DNA from: Anaerolineales bacterium
GTDB lineage: Bacteria > Chloroflexota > Anaerolineae > Anaerolineales > E44-bin32
Length of the DNA stretch: 14,284 nucleotides
NCBI GenBank assembly: GCA_030668545.1
Contig: DAOUTT010000019.1
Coordinates: 1-14,284 of the forward strand
Reading direction: 5' to 3'
A program made the position numbers and the translations under genes. The notes under the pieces were generated by a model. It did not search any database, was not told the origin of the DNA, and saw only the letters and a list, made by a program, of their open reading frames with translations. This document shows, one piece after another, positions 6,073 to 13,382 of this stretch. The stretch's first letter is position 1; each line of letters starts with the position of its first letter.

Positions 6073-7218
6073 ATGCGACGTTCCCGCATCTTCATACTGC
6101 TTGCGATAATCCTTCTCCTAGGCGCCGCAGCCGCTTATTTGTTCTTGGGGAGAGGGGGCGGTACTGGTTCGGAAGGTGAAGCCACACCACCCCCAGTCGA
6201 TGTTGTCTTCGTGGCGATTGCTGCTCAGGACATCTCGCGTGGAGCGAAGGTCCCTGAAGATGGCGTAATCATGTCTCGCATGAATGCGAACTTGGTCGTC
6301 GAAACAATGATTAGCGGCCAGGATGAAGATGAAATCCGCTCGCGGATCGTAGATCGTATCGCCCGCCAGGATATCGCCCGGGGAGTTCCTCTCACTGAGG
6401 CAATGCTTACGGATACCTCCGGCGACCTACTCGCGGGCGGATCAAACGCTGCCCTGGCAATTCCAGCGGGTTATACAGCGATTGCTATTCCCATGACTCG
6501 GCTTTCAGGCATCGCCTATGCCATGCAGGATGGAGATGTGGTTGATATCCTGATTTCGCTGTTGCTCGTAGACCTTGATCCTGACTTCCAAACTATTCTG
6601 CCGAATCAAACAACGCCTCTGACCGCATCAGGCGGGACGACAGAATTCCCGGCGCCGAATCTCACCGGAGCTGTTACGGGCGTTGAAGTCTCAGAGGCGG
6701 TTAATATTCCACCTCTTCCCTTTGGGAAGGTTGAGACGGACGAAGTGACAGGTCAACCGTTTCATATCATTCCACAGGAACAACAGCGGCCGCGCGCGGT
6801 ATCGCAGCGCTTGGTCGAAGCCGCCATTGTCTTGCATGTAGGCACCTTCCAGCTTGAAGGTGAGGTTGCAGGAGAGGTTATTCCTGTTCCTGAGGGAGGA
6901 GTTGGAGCTCCCGCGCCTGAGGGTCAAGCACCTGCGCAAATCGTTGAACCTCCTGACATCATCACCTTGATTGTCACCCCTCAGGAAGCCCTGGCATTGA
7001 ACTGGGCTATGAAAGTCGGAGCAGATCTCACGTTCACTTTACGCGCTCCGAACGATGGAGAGGTAACCGAAACTACCAGTGTCACACTGCAATACCTGCT
7101 CGATACCTATGAGATCACGGTTCCAACCAAATTGCCTTATGGGATGGAACCCCGACTTGATAAGCTGATCATCCCAGAGCTGCCGAATGATCAACCACCT
7201 GCACCGCCGCAGCAGTAG
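6073..7218 (+). CDS. cpaB: CpaB/RcpC-family Tad pilus assembly protein
   Basis: A 381-residue protein with an N-terminal membrane anchor (about 6-26), a Gly-rich linker, and then a SAF domain (about 43-111) with the pattern VFVAIAAQDISRGAKV. The RcpC/CpaB core follows: IPAGYTAIAIPMTR (130-143), GDVVDILIS, a strand at VEAAIVLHVGTF, and VTPQEALALNWAMKVG (301-316) before the final LTFTLR. In Caulobacter and Aggregatibacter this family sits on the outer side of the inner membrane and works with the secretin; here no secretin gene is present. Compared with my memory of the family, the core is interrupted by a long low-complexity, Pro-rich insert at about 165-245 and a shorter Pro/Ala/Gly-rich one at about 263-294. 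The tail is Pro-rich (PPAPPQQ). AGGAGG before the ATG at 6073 fixes the start. Probable first gene of the assembly operon. Confidence 0.88.
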   Translation: MRRSRIFILLAIILLLGAAAAYLFLGRGGGTGSEGEATPPPVDVVFVAIAAQDISRGAKVPEDGVIMSRMNANLVVETMISGQDEDEIRSRIVDRIARQDIARGVPLTEAMLTDTSGDLLAGGSNAALAIPAGYTAIAIPMTRLSGIAYAMQDGDVVDILISLLLVDLDPDFQTILPNQTTPLTASGGTTEFPAPNLTGAVTGVEVSEAVNIPPLPFGKVETDEVTGQPFHIIPQEQQRPRAVSQRLVEAAIVLHVGTFQLEGEVAGEVIPVPEGGVGAPAPEGQAPAQIVEPPDIITLIVTPQEALALNWAMKVGADLTFTLRAPNDGEVTETTSVTLQYLLDTYEITVPTKLPYGMEPRLDKLIIPELPNDQPPAPPQQ

Positions 7219-7255
7219 TAGATATGCACGTTGGTGTTCGAATGGAGCTAAATAA

Positions 7256-8521
7256 ATGACAGATAACGCGGAGGTAATGATCCGCGTCCTGATCGTCGAT
7301 GACATCGCCGAGACGCGAGAAAATATACGCAAACTTCTTCAGTTTGAGTCCGATGTCGTCGTCGTAGGTGCTGCGCGAACCGGCATAGAAGCGATTGAAA
7401 TGGCTCGTGAAACGGAGCCCGATGTCGTTATCATGGATATCAATATGCCGGATATGGACGGCATCACAGCCACTGAGGAGCTGGTGAGAGACGTTCCCTT
7501 CGCTCAAATCGTCATGCTTTCTGTGAACAATGACGCTGACTACGTTCGCCGGGCAATGCGTGCAGGAGCCAGGGATTTTATAGCAAAGCCGCCATCTGCA
7601 GACGAGCTAATATCTACGATCAGGACATTGTCAGTATTTGCACACGAACAGAAAGACAAGTTAAGCCAATCTCTGCCTTCTGTCGTAGTTCAAGGCCCAG
7701 GAGGGGGACACACTGGATCGCTGCGCCCTGAAGGAAAAGTCATGGTTGTTTATAGCGCCAAGGGCGGTGTTGGGTGTTCCATGCTGGCGACAAATATCGC
7801 CGTTGGTTTAGACACTGCAGATACTCCAACAGTGCTCGTAGATGCTGCGCTGCAGTTCGGCGACGTTGCCGTCTCTTTGAACTTGCAGGCTAAGAACAGT
7901 TTTATTGATTTGGCCAGCCGAGCTGAGGAACTGGATGCAGAGTTCGTCGATGATGTCCTGCTCCGGCATAGTACCGGCCTGCGGGTTCTCGCCGCGCCTC
8001 CACGACCGGAGGTGGCAGATGAAGTCACCGCCGGGCAAGTAAGAAATGTCATCCAATTCTTAAAACGAAATTTCGCCTATGTTGTCGTTGACACAAGTTC
8101 CAATATGGATGACATAACATTGGCAGTGTTAGATGTTGCCGATCTGCTGATCACCATTGCGACTCCAGAGATACCCTCGATTAAAGACACCAGATTGCTG
8201 TTCGATTTACTGGGTGTCCTGGAATTCCCGAAGGAGCGAATATTCTTTGTCTTGAACAAGACGGATAAGCGTTCGGGGATTTCCTCTGATGCGGTATCGG
8301 AAAACCTAAAATGCACTGTGGATGCGGAGATCCCTCTCGATGAACGGGCGATAACGACTTCAATAAACCGCGGGTCCCCTCTCCTTCTCAGTGATAAAGG
8401 TCAACCAGCGGCAAAGAGTATTTTCAGTATTCTCAGAAACATCAAAGAACGTGTGCTGGTTAATGTTTTGGAAGATGAAGAGGAGATCGAAGCCGAACGT
8501 ACGGGGTTATTCAGTCGATAA
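7256..8521 (+). CDS. cpaE: CpaE/TadZ-like ATPase with N-terminal receiver domain
   Basis: A 421-residue protein in two parts. Residues 9-125 are a receiver domain with all phosphorylation residues intact: D15/D16, phosphoacceptor D61 in IMDINMPDMDG, S89, F108 and K111. After a linker (about 126-158) comes a ParA/MinD-like P-loop domain. Its deviant Walker A is SAKGGVGCSMLATN, so the signature Lys K169 is present but the canonical P-loop Lys is replaced by C174. Loss of that Lys is a known trait of CpaE/TadZ proteins, so it is not evidence of decay. VVVDTS (about 277) is the Walker B-like strand and FVLNKTD a later conserved strand. The family helps place the Tad machinery in the cell. GGAG at 7244-7247 supports ATG 7256; the second ATG at 7277 has a purine-rich site too close to it. 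It ends 45 bases before cpaF. Confidence 0.88.
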   Translation: MTDNAEVMIRVLIVDDIAETRENIRKLLQFESDVVVVGAARTGIEAIEMARETEPDVVIMDINMPDMDGITATEELVRDVPFAQIVMLSVNNDADYVRRAMRAGARDFIAKPPSADELISTIRTLSVFAHEQKDKLSQSLPSVVVQGPGGGHTGSLRPEGKVMVVYSAKGGVGCSMLATNIAVGLDTADTPTVLVDAALQFGDVAVSLNLQAKNSFIDLASRAEELDAEFVDDVLLRHSTGLRVLAAPPRPEVADEVTAGQVRNVIQFLKRNFAYVVVDTSSNMDDITLAVLDVADLLITIATPEIPSIKDTRLLFDLLGVLEFPKERIFFVLNKTDKRSGISSDAVSENLKCTVDAEIPLDERAITTSINRGSPLLLSDKGQPAAKSIFSILRNIKERVLVNVLEDEEEIEAERTGLFSR

Positions 8522-8552
8522 TATGTTTGTTTGTAGCGAATCGCTGCTGAGT

Positions 8553-8558
8553 AAGGAG
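8553..8558 (+). promoter_or_regulatory. Ribosome binding site deciding the cpaF GTG start
   Basis: AAGGAG lies 8 bases before GTG 8567. An ATG two bases earlier (8565) is in another frame and stops after four codons, so GTG is the usable start. Confidence 0.7.
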
Positions 8559-8566
8559 CGTGCAAT

Positions 8567-9994
8567 GTGTCGTTATTGAAGAGGATTGAACAAGGCCAGG
8601 CTGAAGAAAACGTACCTGCCCTCGCTGAAGAAAACAATCAAGATGGGGGAGCGATTGAGAGCTCATCACGGATGAGTGGCCTCTCTGCACGTCGTGTTGA
8701 ACCGCCAAGTTCTGGACAGCGAGATACATACCATGATTTGAAGACTCGAGTGCAGAATAAATTACTCGGCGAATTGGATCCCTCCATGGATGTCAGTCAG
8801 ACAGCGGAGGTTCGCCAGACAATCGAGGAGCTATTTGAGAACATTCTGGCCGATGAGAGGATTGTCCTCTCAAGACCGGAGCGAAGGCGCCTTTTTGAAC
8901 AGATTGTCGCTGAGATTCTCGGCCTAGGACCCATCGAACCGCTGCTCGCAGATGGCTCGATCACAGAAATCATGGTTAACGGAGCCAAGCAGATATATGT
9001 CGAGCGGAACGGTAAAATTTTCCGTGAACCTGCGACTTTCGAGAGCGACGATCACTTGATGCGCATCATCGATCGTATTGTGGCTCCCTTAGGACGACGG
9101 ATTGATGAGTCTAGCCCGTATGTTGACGCCCGACTGCCGGATGGTTCGCGTGTGAACGCCATCATCCCGCCAATATCTCTTGTCGGGCCCACCCTCACGA
9201 TCCGGAAATTCGCTCGAGACCCCATCACAGCCGATCAACTGATTGAATGGGGTACGATCACTCCTGAAGCCGTTGAATTCCTAAAAGCGTGTGTGATCGC
9301 AAGAATAAATATGGTTATTTCCGGTGGTACCGGTTCCGGAAAAACCACTATGTTAAATATCATCTCACAATACATCCCTGGTGATGAGCGAGTTATTACG
9401 ATTGAGAATGCTGCCGAACTGCAGTTGAGACAGGAGCATGTTATCACCCTAGAATCTAGGCCGCCAAATATCGAAGGCCGGGGTGAGGTGACGATTCAGA
9501 ACCTCGTCGTTAACTCGTTGCGAATGAGGCCCGACCGGATTATCGTAGGAGAGATCCGCGAAAAAGAGGCGCTCGATATGCTCCAGGCGATGAACACCGG
9601 CCATGAAGGGTCCATGACAACGGCGCACTCAAACAGTCCGAGGGACACACTGGCCCGTATCGAAACCATGACGCTTATGTCAGGAGTGGAACTTCCAATC
9701 CGCGCCATTCGGGAACAAATTTCATCCGCCCTTGAGCTTGTTTGCCATCTTGAGCGACTTCGGGACGGTACTCGAAAATTGACTCATATTGCCGAAATCC
9801 AGGGGATGGAAGGTGATGTGATCACGATGACGGATATTTTCATCTTTGAGCAAACCGGATTTGAAGACGGCAAGGTTATCGGACGGCTCCGCCCAACGGG
9901 TTTACGACCGAGATTTATCGATAAGATTGAAGCGAGCGGCATTAATTTACCTGCAGCAATCTTTGGTGTAGGAACCAGGTCAAAGGGGTACTAG
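8567..9994 (+). CDS. cpaF: CpaF/TadA-type Tad pilus assembly ATPase (type II/IV secretion E family)
   Basis: A 475-residue secretion ATPase that powers pilus extension from the cytoplasmic face of the membrane. The first 55 residues are polar and variable. An N-terminal domain follows, with ILGLGPIEPLLAD and ITEIMVNGAKQIYVERNG (about 117-149), the CpaF-family hallmark. The ATPase core has Walker A GGTGSGKT (253-260, K259), an Asp-box region IENAAELQL (279-287), RPPNIEGRGE (298-307), Walker B RIIVGE (324-329, E329), and the His-box region MNTGHEGSMTTAHSNSPR (342-359). The only departure is N281 where most CpaF proteins have Asp (EDAAELQL). TadB begins immediately after its stop with no gap, so the two are translationally coupled. 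Confidence 0.95.
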   Translation: MSLLKRIEQGQAEENVPALAEENNQDGGAIESSSRMSGLSARRVEPPSSGQRDTYHDLKTRVQNKLLGELDPSMDVSQTAEVRQTIEELFENILADERIVLSRPERRRLFEQIVAEILGLGPIEPLLADGSITEIMVNGAKQIYVERNGKIFREPATFESDDHLMRIIDRIVAPLGRRIDESSPYVDARLPDGSRVNAIIPPISLVGPTLTIRKFARDPITADQLIEWGTITPEAVEFLKACVIARINMVISGGTGSGKTTMLNIISQYIPGDERVITIENAAELQLRQEHVITLESRPPNIEGRGEVTIQNLVVNSLRMRPDRIIVGEIREKEALDMLQAMNTGHEGSMTTAHSNSPRDTLARIETMTLMSGVELPIRAIREQISSALELVCHLERLRDGTRKLTHIAEIQGMEGDVITMTDIFIFEQTGFEDGKVIGRLRPTGLRPRFIDKIEASGINLPAAIFGVGTRSKGY

Positions 9995-10969
9995 GTGATG
10001 AATCCACAAACGGTTCTCATCATTGGAGGCGGGCTGGGGCTTCTACTCCTGGTGGTTGGTCTGGCTATGACGTTGCTGGGTGAGCGATCGGTCGTTGAGG
10101 AACGCTTGGGCCGTTATGCCGAGGGGCAGGTTGTCTCCACAGCCGGTGACGAAGCAAAAAATCAGCGCGGCTCGATCATCGCCGATTACCTGGAACGGGC
10201 TGGTGAAGGCTCAGATCTCTTTAATAATCTTTCTCGAGACCTCGCTAGAGCGGACCTGAAGCTGCGGCCGGCTGAATATATTGCTGTAATGGTGATTACA
10301 ATAATTGTTAGTGGAGTTATTGGTTTTATCATCAGCAGCTCGCTGATATTCGCGTTTATTGGAATGGTCGTTGGTGCTTTCTTACCGCGAATGTACGTAA
10401 AGCGGCAGGAGAAAAATCGTCTAAAGAAATTCGACAATCAATTAAGCGATATGCTCAACTTGATGGTGAATGGCTTGCGAGCTGGGTTTTCAACTCTCCA
10501 GGCGATGGAAGCTGTCAGTCGCGAGCTTCCACCACCGATTAACGATGAATTCCACCGTGTAGTTCAAGAGATGCAGCTTGGTATCATGATGGAGGATGCT
10601 CTCGATCATCTCCTCCGTCGAATCAATAGTGAGGACCTCGATCTAGTGATCACCGCTATTAATGTTCAGCGTGAGGTCGGGGGTAACCTGGCTGAGATCC
10701 TGGATTCGATTTCATTCACAATCCGAGAACGTGTTCGGATCAAAGGTGAAATCCAAGCACTAACAGCTCAGGGACGGGCGACAGCCTGGGTAATCTCCGC
10801 TATGCCCATCGCCCTCACGGCTTTGCTTTTCTTGATAAACCGGTCCTATATTATGCAGTTCTTTAATCCGGAGACGCGAAGCTGCGGCATCCCAATCATC
10901 GTTCTTGCAGCGGTCATGATCATCACTGGCTTTATTGCCACACAGAAAATCGTTGATATCGACATCTAA
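9995..10969 (+). CDS. tadB: TadB-like inner-membrane platform protein (T2SSF domain)
   Basis: A 324-residue membrane protein. Helices are visible at about 7-28, 97-131 (a double span), 264-282 and 299-316. The cytoplasmic T2SSF domain between them (about 148-250) has the TadB pattern: FDNQLSDMLNLMVNGLRAGF, then LPPPINDEF, and NVQREVGGNLAEILD (223-237). It forms, with TadC, the membrane base on which CpaF acts. The start follows directly on the cpaF stop; GTG 9995 and ATG 9998 are both possible, and AAGGGG at 9983-9988 can serve either. The spacing slightly favours GTG, while codon preference favours ATG. Length fits the family. Confidence 0.92.
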   Translation: MMNPQTVLIIGGGLGLLLLVVGLAMTLLGERSVVEERLGRYAEGQVVSTAGDEAKNQRGSIIADYLERAGEGSDLFNNLSRDLARADLKLRPAEYIAVMVITIIVSGVIGFIISSSLIFAFIGMVVGAFLPRMYVKRQEKNRLKKFDNQLSDMLNLMVNGLRAGFSTLQAMEAVSRELPPPINDEFHRVVQEMQLGIMMEDALDHLLRRINSEDLDLVITAINVQREVGGNLAEILDSISFTIRERVRIKGEIQALTAQGRATAWVISAMPIALTALLFLINRSYIMQFFNPETRSCGIPIIVLAAVMIITGFIATQKIVDIDI

Positions 10970-11019
10970 AGTTTTGGCAGTAGCTGAATGAACGTCATGG
11001 GAGAACAAGGAGCGTAATA

Positions 11020-11958
11020 ATGCCTTTACTAACAATTGCAGCCATCATTGGCATCCTCGTCTTGGCTGTTGTCCTTGTTATCGCTGGGATAAGAGCGCCT
11101 CAAGCTTCTGACCCCATCTCCAGCCGCCTGGCGGAGTACAGCGTTCGCGAGGAGGCGATGACGCTCGAGGAGATCGAGCTTTCTCAGCGCTTTTATGAAC
11201 GTGTTATGCTGCCAATCTTTAATAAGATTGGTATGATCGCCGCCCGCTTCACTCCGCAGGCGACGCTAGAAACTGCGCGGTTAAAACTCATTAAAGCTGG
11301 CAACCCCATGCAAATGGACCCGTCTTTTTTCATCGCCCTGCGCTTCGTCCTGGCAGTGGTATTGGGTGGCGGTCTATTCTTGGTTTTCTCAATTTCAGGG
11401 CGTAATTGGCTTCAGGGTTTAGGAATTTCAGCGCTCTTTATGGCACTCGGATATTTTCTTCCGGATTTATGGCTTTCAAGCAAGGTTTCTGCCAGGCAGA
11501 AGGCTGTTTTCCGGGGACTTCCGGATGCGCTTGACCTGTTGACCATCTGTGTTGAAGCTGGTCTTGGTTTTGATGCCGCGATGCGCAAGGTGAACCAGAA
11601 ATGGGAAGACGAACTCGCTTTGGAGTTTGGGCGGGTCATTCAAGAGATCGGGCTTGGTAAATTGCGAAGGGAAGCATTGCGCGATATGGCAAGTCGGCTC
11701 GATGTTTCGGAGTTCACAAGCTTCGTTGCGGCAGTCATTCAGTCCGAACAGCTTGGTGTGAGCATGGCGAAGGTTCTCCGGATCCAATCGGATCAGATGC
11801 GGGTTCGCAGGCGGCAGATGGCGGAAGAGGAAGCTCACCGTGCGCCGATTAAAATGATCTTCCCGATTGCGCTGCTTATCTTCCCATCGATCATGTTGAT
11901 CCTGCTCGGTCCGGCCGCGTTGCTGCTCATAACTTCCCCAATGGCGGCAATGTTTTAG
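11020..11958 (+). CDS. tadC: TadC-like inner-membrane platform protein (T2SSF domain)
   Basis: A 312-residue partner of TadB with the same plan: a helix at about 3-23, a double span at 104-150, the T2SSF domain (about 167-265), and terminal helices at about 278-308. Family marks are FRGLPDALDLLTICVEAGLG (164-183), VNQKWEDELALEF, IQSEQLGVSMAKVLR (240-254) and RRRQMAEEEAHRAPIKMIFP (263-282). This last run is typical of TadC rather than TadB. AAGGAG at 11007-11012, 7 bases before the ATG, fixes the start. It is the last Tad gene in the window; no TadD, TadE/F, secretin or prepilin peptidase follows. Confidence 0.92.
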   Translation: MPLLTIAAIIGILVLAVVLVIAGIRAPQASDPISSRLAEYSVREEAMTLEEIELSQRFYERVMLPIFNKIGMIAARFTPQATLETARLKLIKAGNPMQMDPSFFIALRFVLAVVLGGGLFLVFSISGRNWLQGLGISALFMALGYFLPDLWLSSKVSARQKAVFRGLPDALDLLTICVEAGLGFDAAMRKVNQKWEDELALEFGRVIQEIGLGKLRREALRDMASRLDVSEFTSFVAAVIQSEQLGVSMAKVLRIQSDQMRVRRRQMAEEEAHRAPIKMIFPIALLIFPSIMLILLGPAALLLITSPMAAMF

Positions 11959-11985
11959 GAACGCCGCACTCGCTTCTGCTGACTC

Positions 11986-11994
11986 GGGGAGGGG
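11986..11994 (+). promoter_or_regulatory. Ribosome binding site deciding the comF GTG start
   Basis: GGGGAGGGG lies about 6 bases before GTG 12001. It is the strongest site nearby and supports the unusual start codon. Confidence 0.65.
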
Positions 11995-12000
11995 TGCCCG

Positions 12001-12717
12001 GTGAAGCGCTCCATTCCACATCGAAGCTTGGGCTGGTTTACGTACTGGCTCAAGCAAACCATCGATCTGATCTTTCCCCCGCGTTGTGCAGGCTGCAATG
12101 TGACTGGCAAGGTATGGTGTGAAGAATGCAATGATCGCATCATCCCATCTAAACGCCGTTCTTGCACTGCTTGTGGGTTTCCCCTCGAGAAAGGAATTAT
12201 TTGCTCTATATGTGAGGATTGGCCAAATCGCATCCACGTCCGATCCTTTGCTCATTACAAAAAACCACTCAGTTCTGCAATATTAAAATTGAAGTACCGA
12301 TCAGATCAAGCGCTTGCCAACGAGATGGCATCCTGGTTGGTCAGCATTTACCAGCGAACGGGATGGAGGGCAGATTGCGCGATTCCGGTTCCCCTGGCTG
12401 ATGTGCGGCTACGGCAAAGAGGGTATAATCAGGTTACTTTGATCGCTACTTCATTCGCAAAAGAATTGAAGTTACATATATTCACTAACGCACTTAAACG
12501 GGTGCGGGAGACCCAGTCGCAAGTGGGATTGGATCGTCGAGAGCGCCATGTCAATGTAGAAGGTGCTTTTCGGGCTGACACACGCATCGTTCAAGATCAA
12601 TCAATCGTTCTCATAGATGATTTGCTGACATCCGGGGCAACGCTGAAAAACTGCGCAATCGCTCTCCTCAACGCGGGGGCAGCGCAGGTTTATTGTTTAA
12701 CTGTAGGAAGAGCATGA
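12001..12717 (+). CDS. comF: ComF-family zinc-finger phosphoribosyltransferase-like protein
   Basis: A 238-residue protein with the usual ComF plan. The N-terminal part has four Cys-x2-Cys pairs (C29/C32, C40/C43, C55/C58, C68/C71) forming a double zinc-ribbon-like module. The C-terminal part (about 125-235) is a type I phosphoribosyltransferase fold with the PRPP loop VLIDDLLTSGAT (203-214) and RLRQRGYNQ (136-144), the ComF hallmark. In naturally competent bacteria ComF is a cytoplasmic protein needed for uptake of single-stranded DNA; its enzymatic role is unsettled, and homologues are widespread in bacteria not known to be competent. It follows tadC after 42 bases on the same strand. That spacing would allow co-transcription, but a functional link to the pilus is only an inference. 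The next gene is a ribosome hibernation factor, a frequent neighbour of comF in other bacteria. Confidence 0.9.
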   Translation: MKRSIPHRSLGWFTYWLKQTIDLIFPPRCAGCNVTGKVWCEECNDRIIPSKRRSCTACGFPLEKGIICSICEDWPNRIHVRSFAHYKKPLSSAILKLKYRSDQALANEMASWLVSIYQRTGWRADCAIPVPLADVRLRQRGYNQVTLIATSFAKELKLHIFTNALKRVRETQSQVGLDRRERHVNVEGAFRADTRIVQDQSIVLIDDLLTSGATLKNCAIALLNAGAAQVYCLTVGRA

Positions 12718-12746
12718 TATGCGTATCCGTGTGTGTCAACGACATG

Positions 12747-12753
12747 AAAGGGG
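12747..12753 (+). promoter_or_regulatory. Ribosome binding site deciding the hpf start
   Basis: AAAGGGG lies 6 bases before ATG 12760. A TTG at 12754 is in frame but directly abuts the site, so it cannot use it; the protein starts MAVKIEIN. Confidence 0.7.
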
Positions 12754-12759
12754 TTGCTA

Positions 12760-13329
12760 ATGGCTGTAAAAATTGAAATTAATGCCAAAAATATGGAACT
12801 CAGCGACAAGTTGCGTGATTACGTCGAAACAAAGGTTGCGAAGCTGGATCGATATCTGGATATCATTGATCAAGCCCAAGTTGACTTGACCCATGCGAAA
12901 ACCGCTCGTAACGCGAAGGATCGCCAGGTCGCCCAATTAACGATCAGGGGCAAGGGGGTGGCGCTGCGCGCAGAGGAGAGAACGGAAGATATGTTCGCCT
13001 CTGTTGATCTTGTGCTGGACAAGATCCATCGTCAGATTGAGCGTTACAAGGGCCGCCATTGGAGAAGCCGCGGGGATGGCAGATCGGCCGCAGATGTAGC
13101 TTCTTATGAGCCGATGAGTGTTGAAGAGGAGGATGCCCCCTCAGAGATGATCGTACGGCGAAAGCGGCATTTCCTAATCCCAATGGATGAGAGCGAAGCA
13201 GTTGAGCAGATGCAGCTCTTGGGACATGAGGATTTCTTTATTTTCCTCGATGTTGTAAATAATCAGGTTAATATTCTCTATCGACGAAGGGATGGAACCC
13301 TTGGACTCATCGAAACCGAGAACAAATAG
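12760..13329 (+). CDS. hpf: Long-form ribosome hibernation promoting factor (HPF/RaiA family)
   Basis: A 189-residue protein of the long HPF class. The N-terminal S30AE domain (about 3-98) opens with KIEINAKNMELSDKLRDYVE and has the usual later strand QVAQLTIRGKGVALRAEE and helix DMFASVDLVLDKIHRQIERYKGR. An acidic linker (about 105-130) follows. The C-terminal dimerisation domain (about 131-186) starts IVRRKRHFLIPMDESEAVEQM and includes GHEDFFIFLD and VNILYRRRDGTLGLI. Long HPF binds the 30S decoding region through its first domain and joins two 70S ribosomes into inactive 100S dimers through its last, protecting them in stationary phase. It comes 42 bases after comF, as often seen elsewhere. 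No separate promoter was recognised, though stress control of this gene is usual in other bacteria. Confidence 0.94.
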   Translation: MAVKIEINAKNMELSDKLRDYVETKVAKLDRYLDIIDQAQVDLTHAKTARNAKDRQVAQLTIRGKGVALRAEERTEDMFASVDLVLDKIHRQIERYKGRHWRSRGDGRSAADVASYEPMSVEEEDAPSEMIVRRKRHFLIPMDESEAVEQMQLLGHEDFFIFLDVVNNQVNILYRRRDGTLGLIETENK

Positions 13330-13382
13330 CGGAAGAAATATCAGAGTCGACGTTTCCTCGATTGACTCCTGCTGACTATCCA

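Noticed and set aside
7757..7790. Loss of the P-loop Lys in CpaE as a sign of gene decay
   Set aside because: CpaE/TadZ proteins commonly lack this Lys, and the rest of the domain and the frame are intact.
11476..12255. 259-codon open frame on the minus strand across the end of tadC and start of comF
   Set aside because: It lies antisense to two well-supported genes, has no recognisable domain and low-complexity composition, and is best explained as a reading shadow of them.
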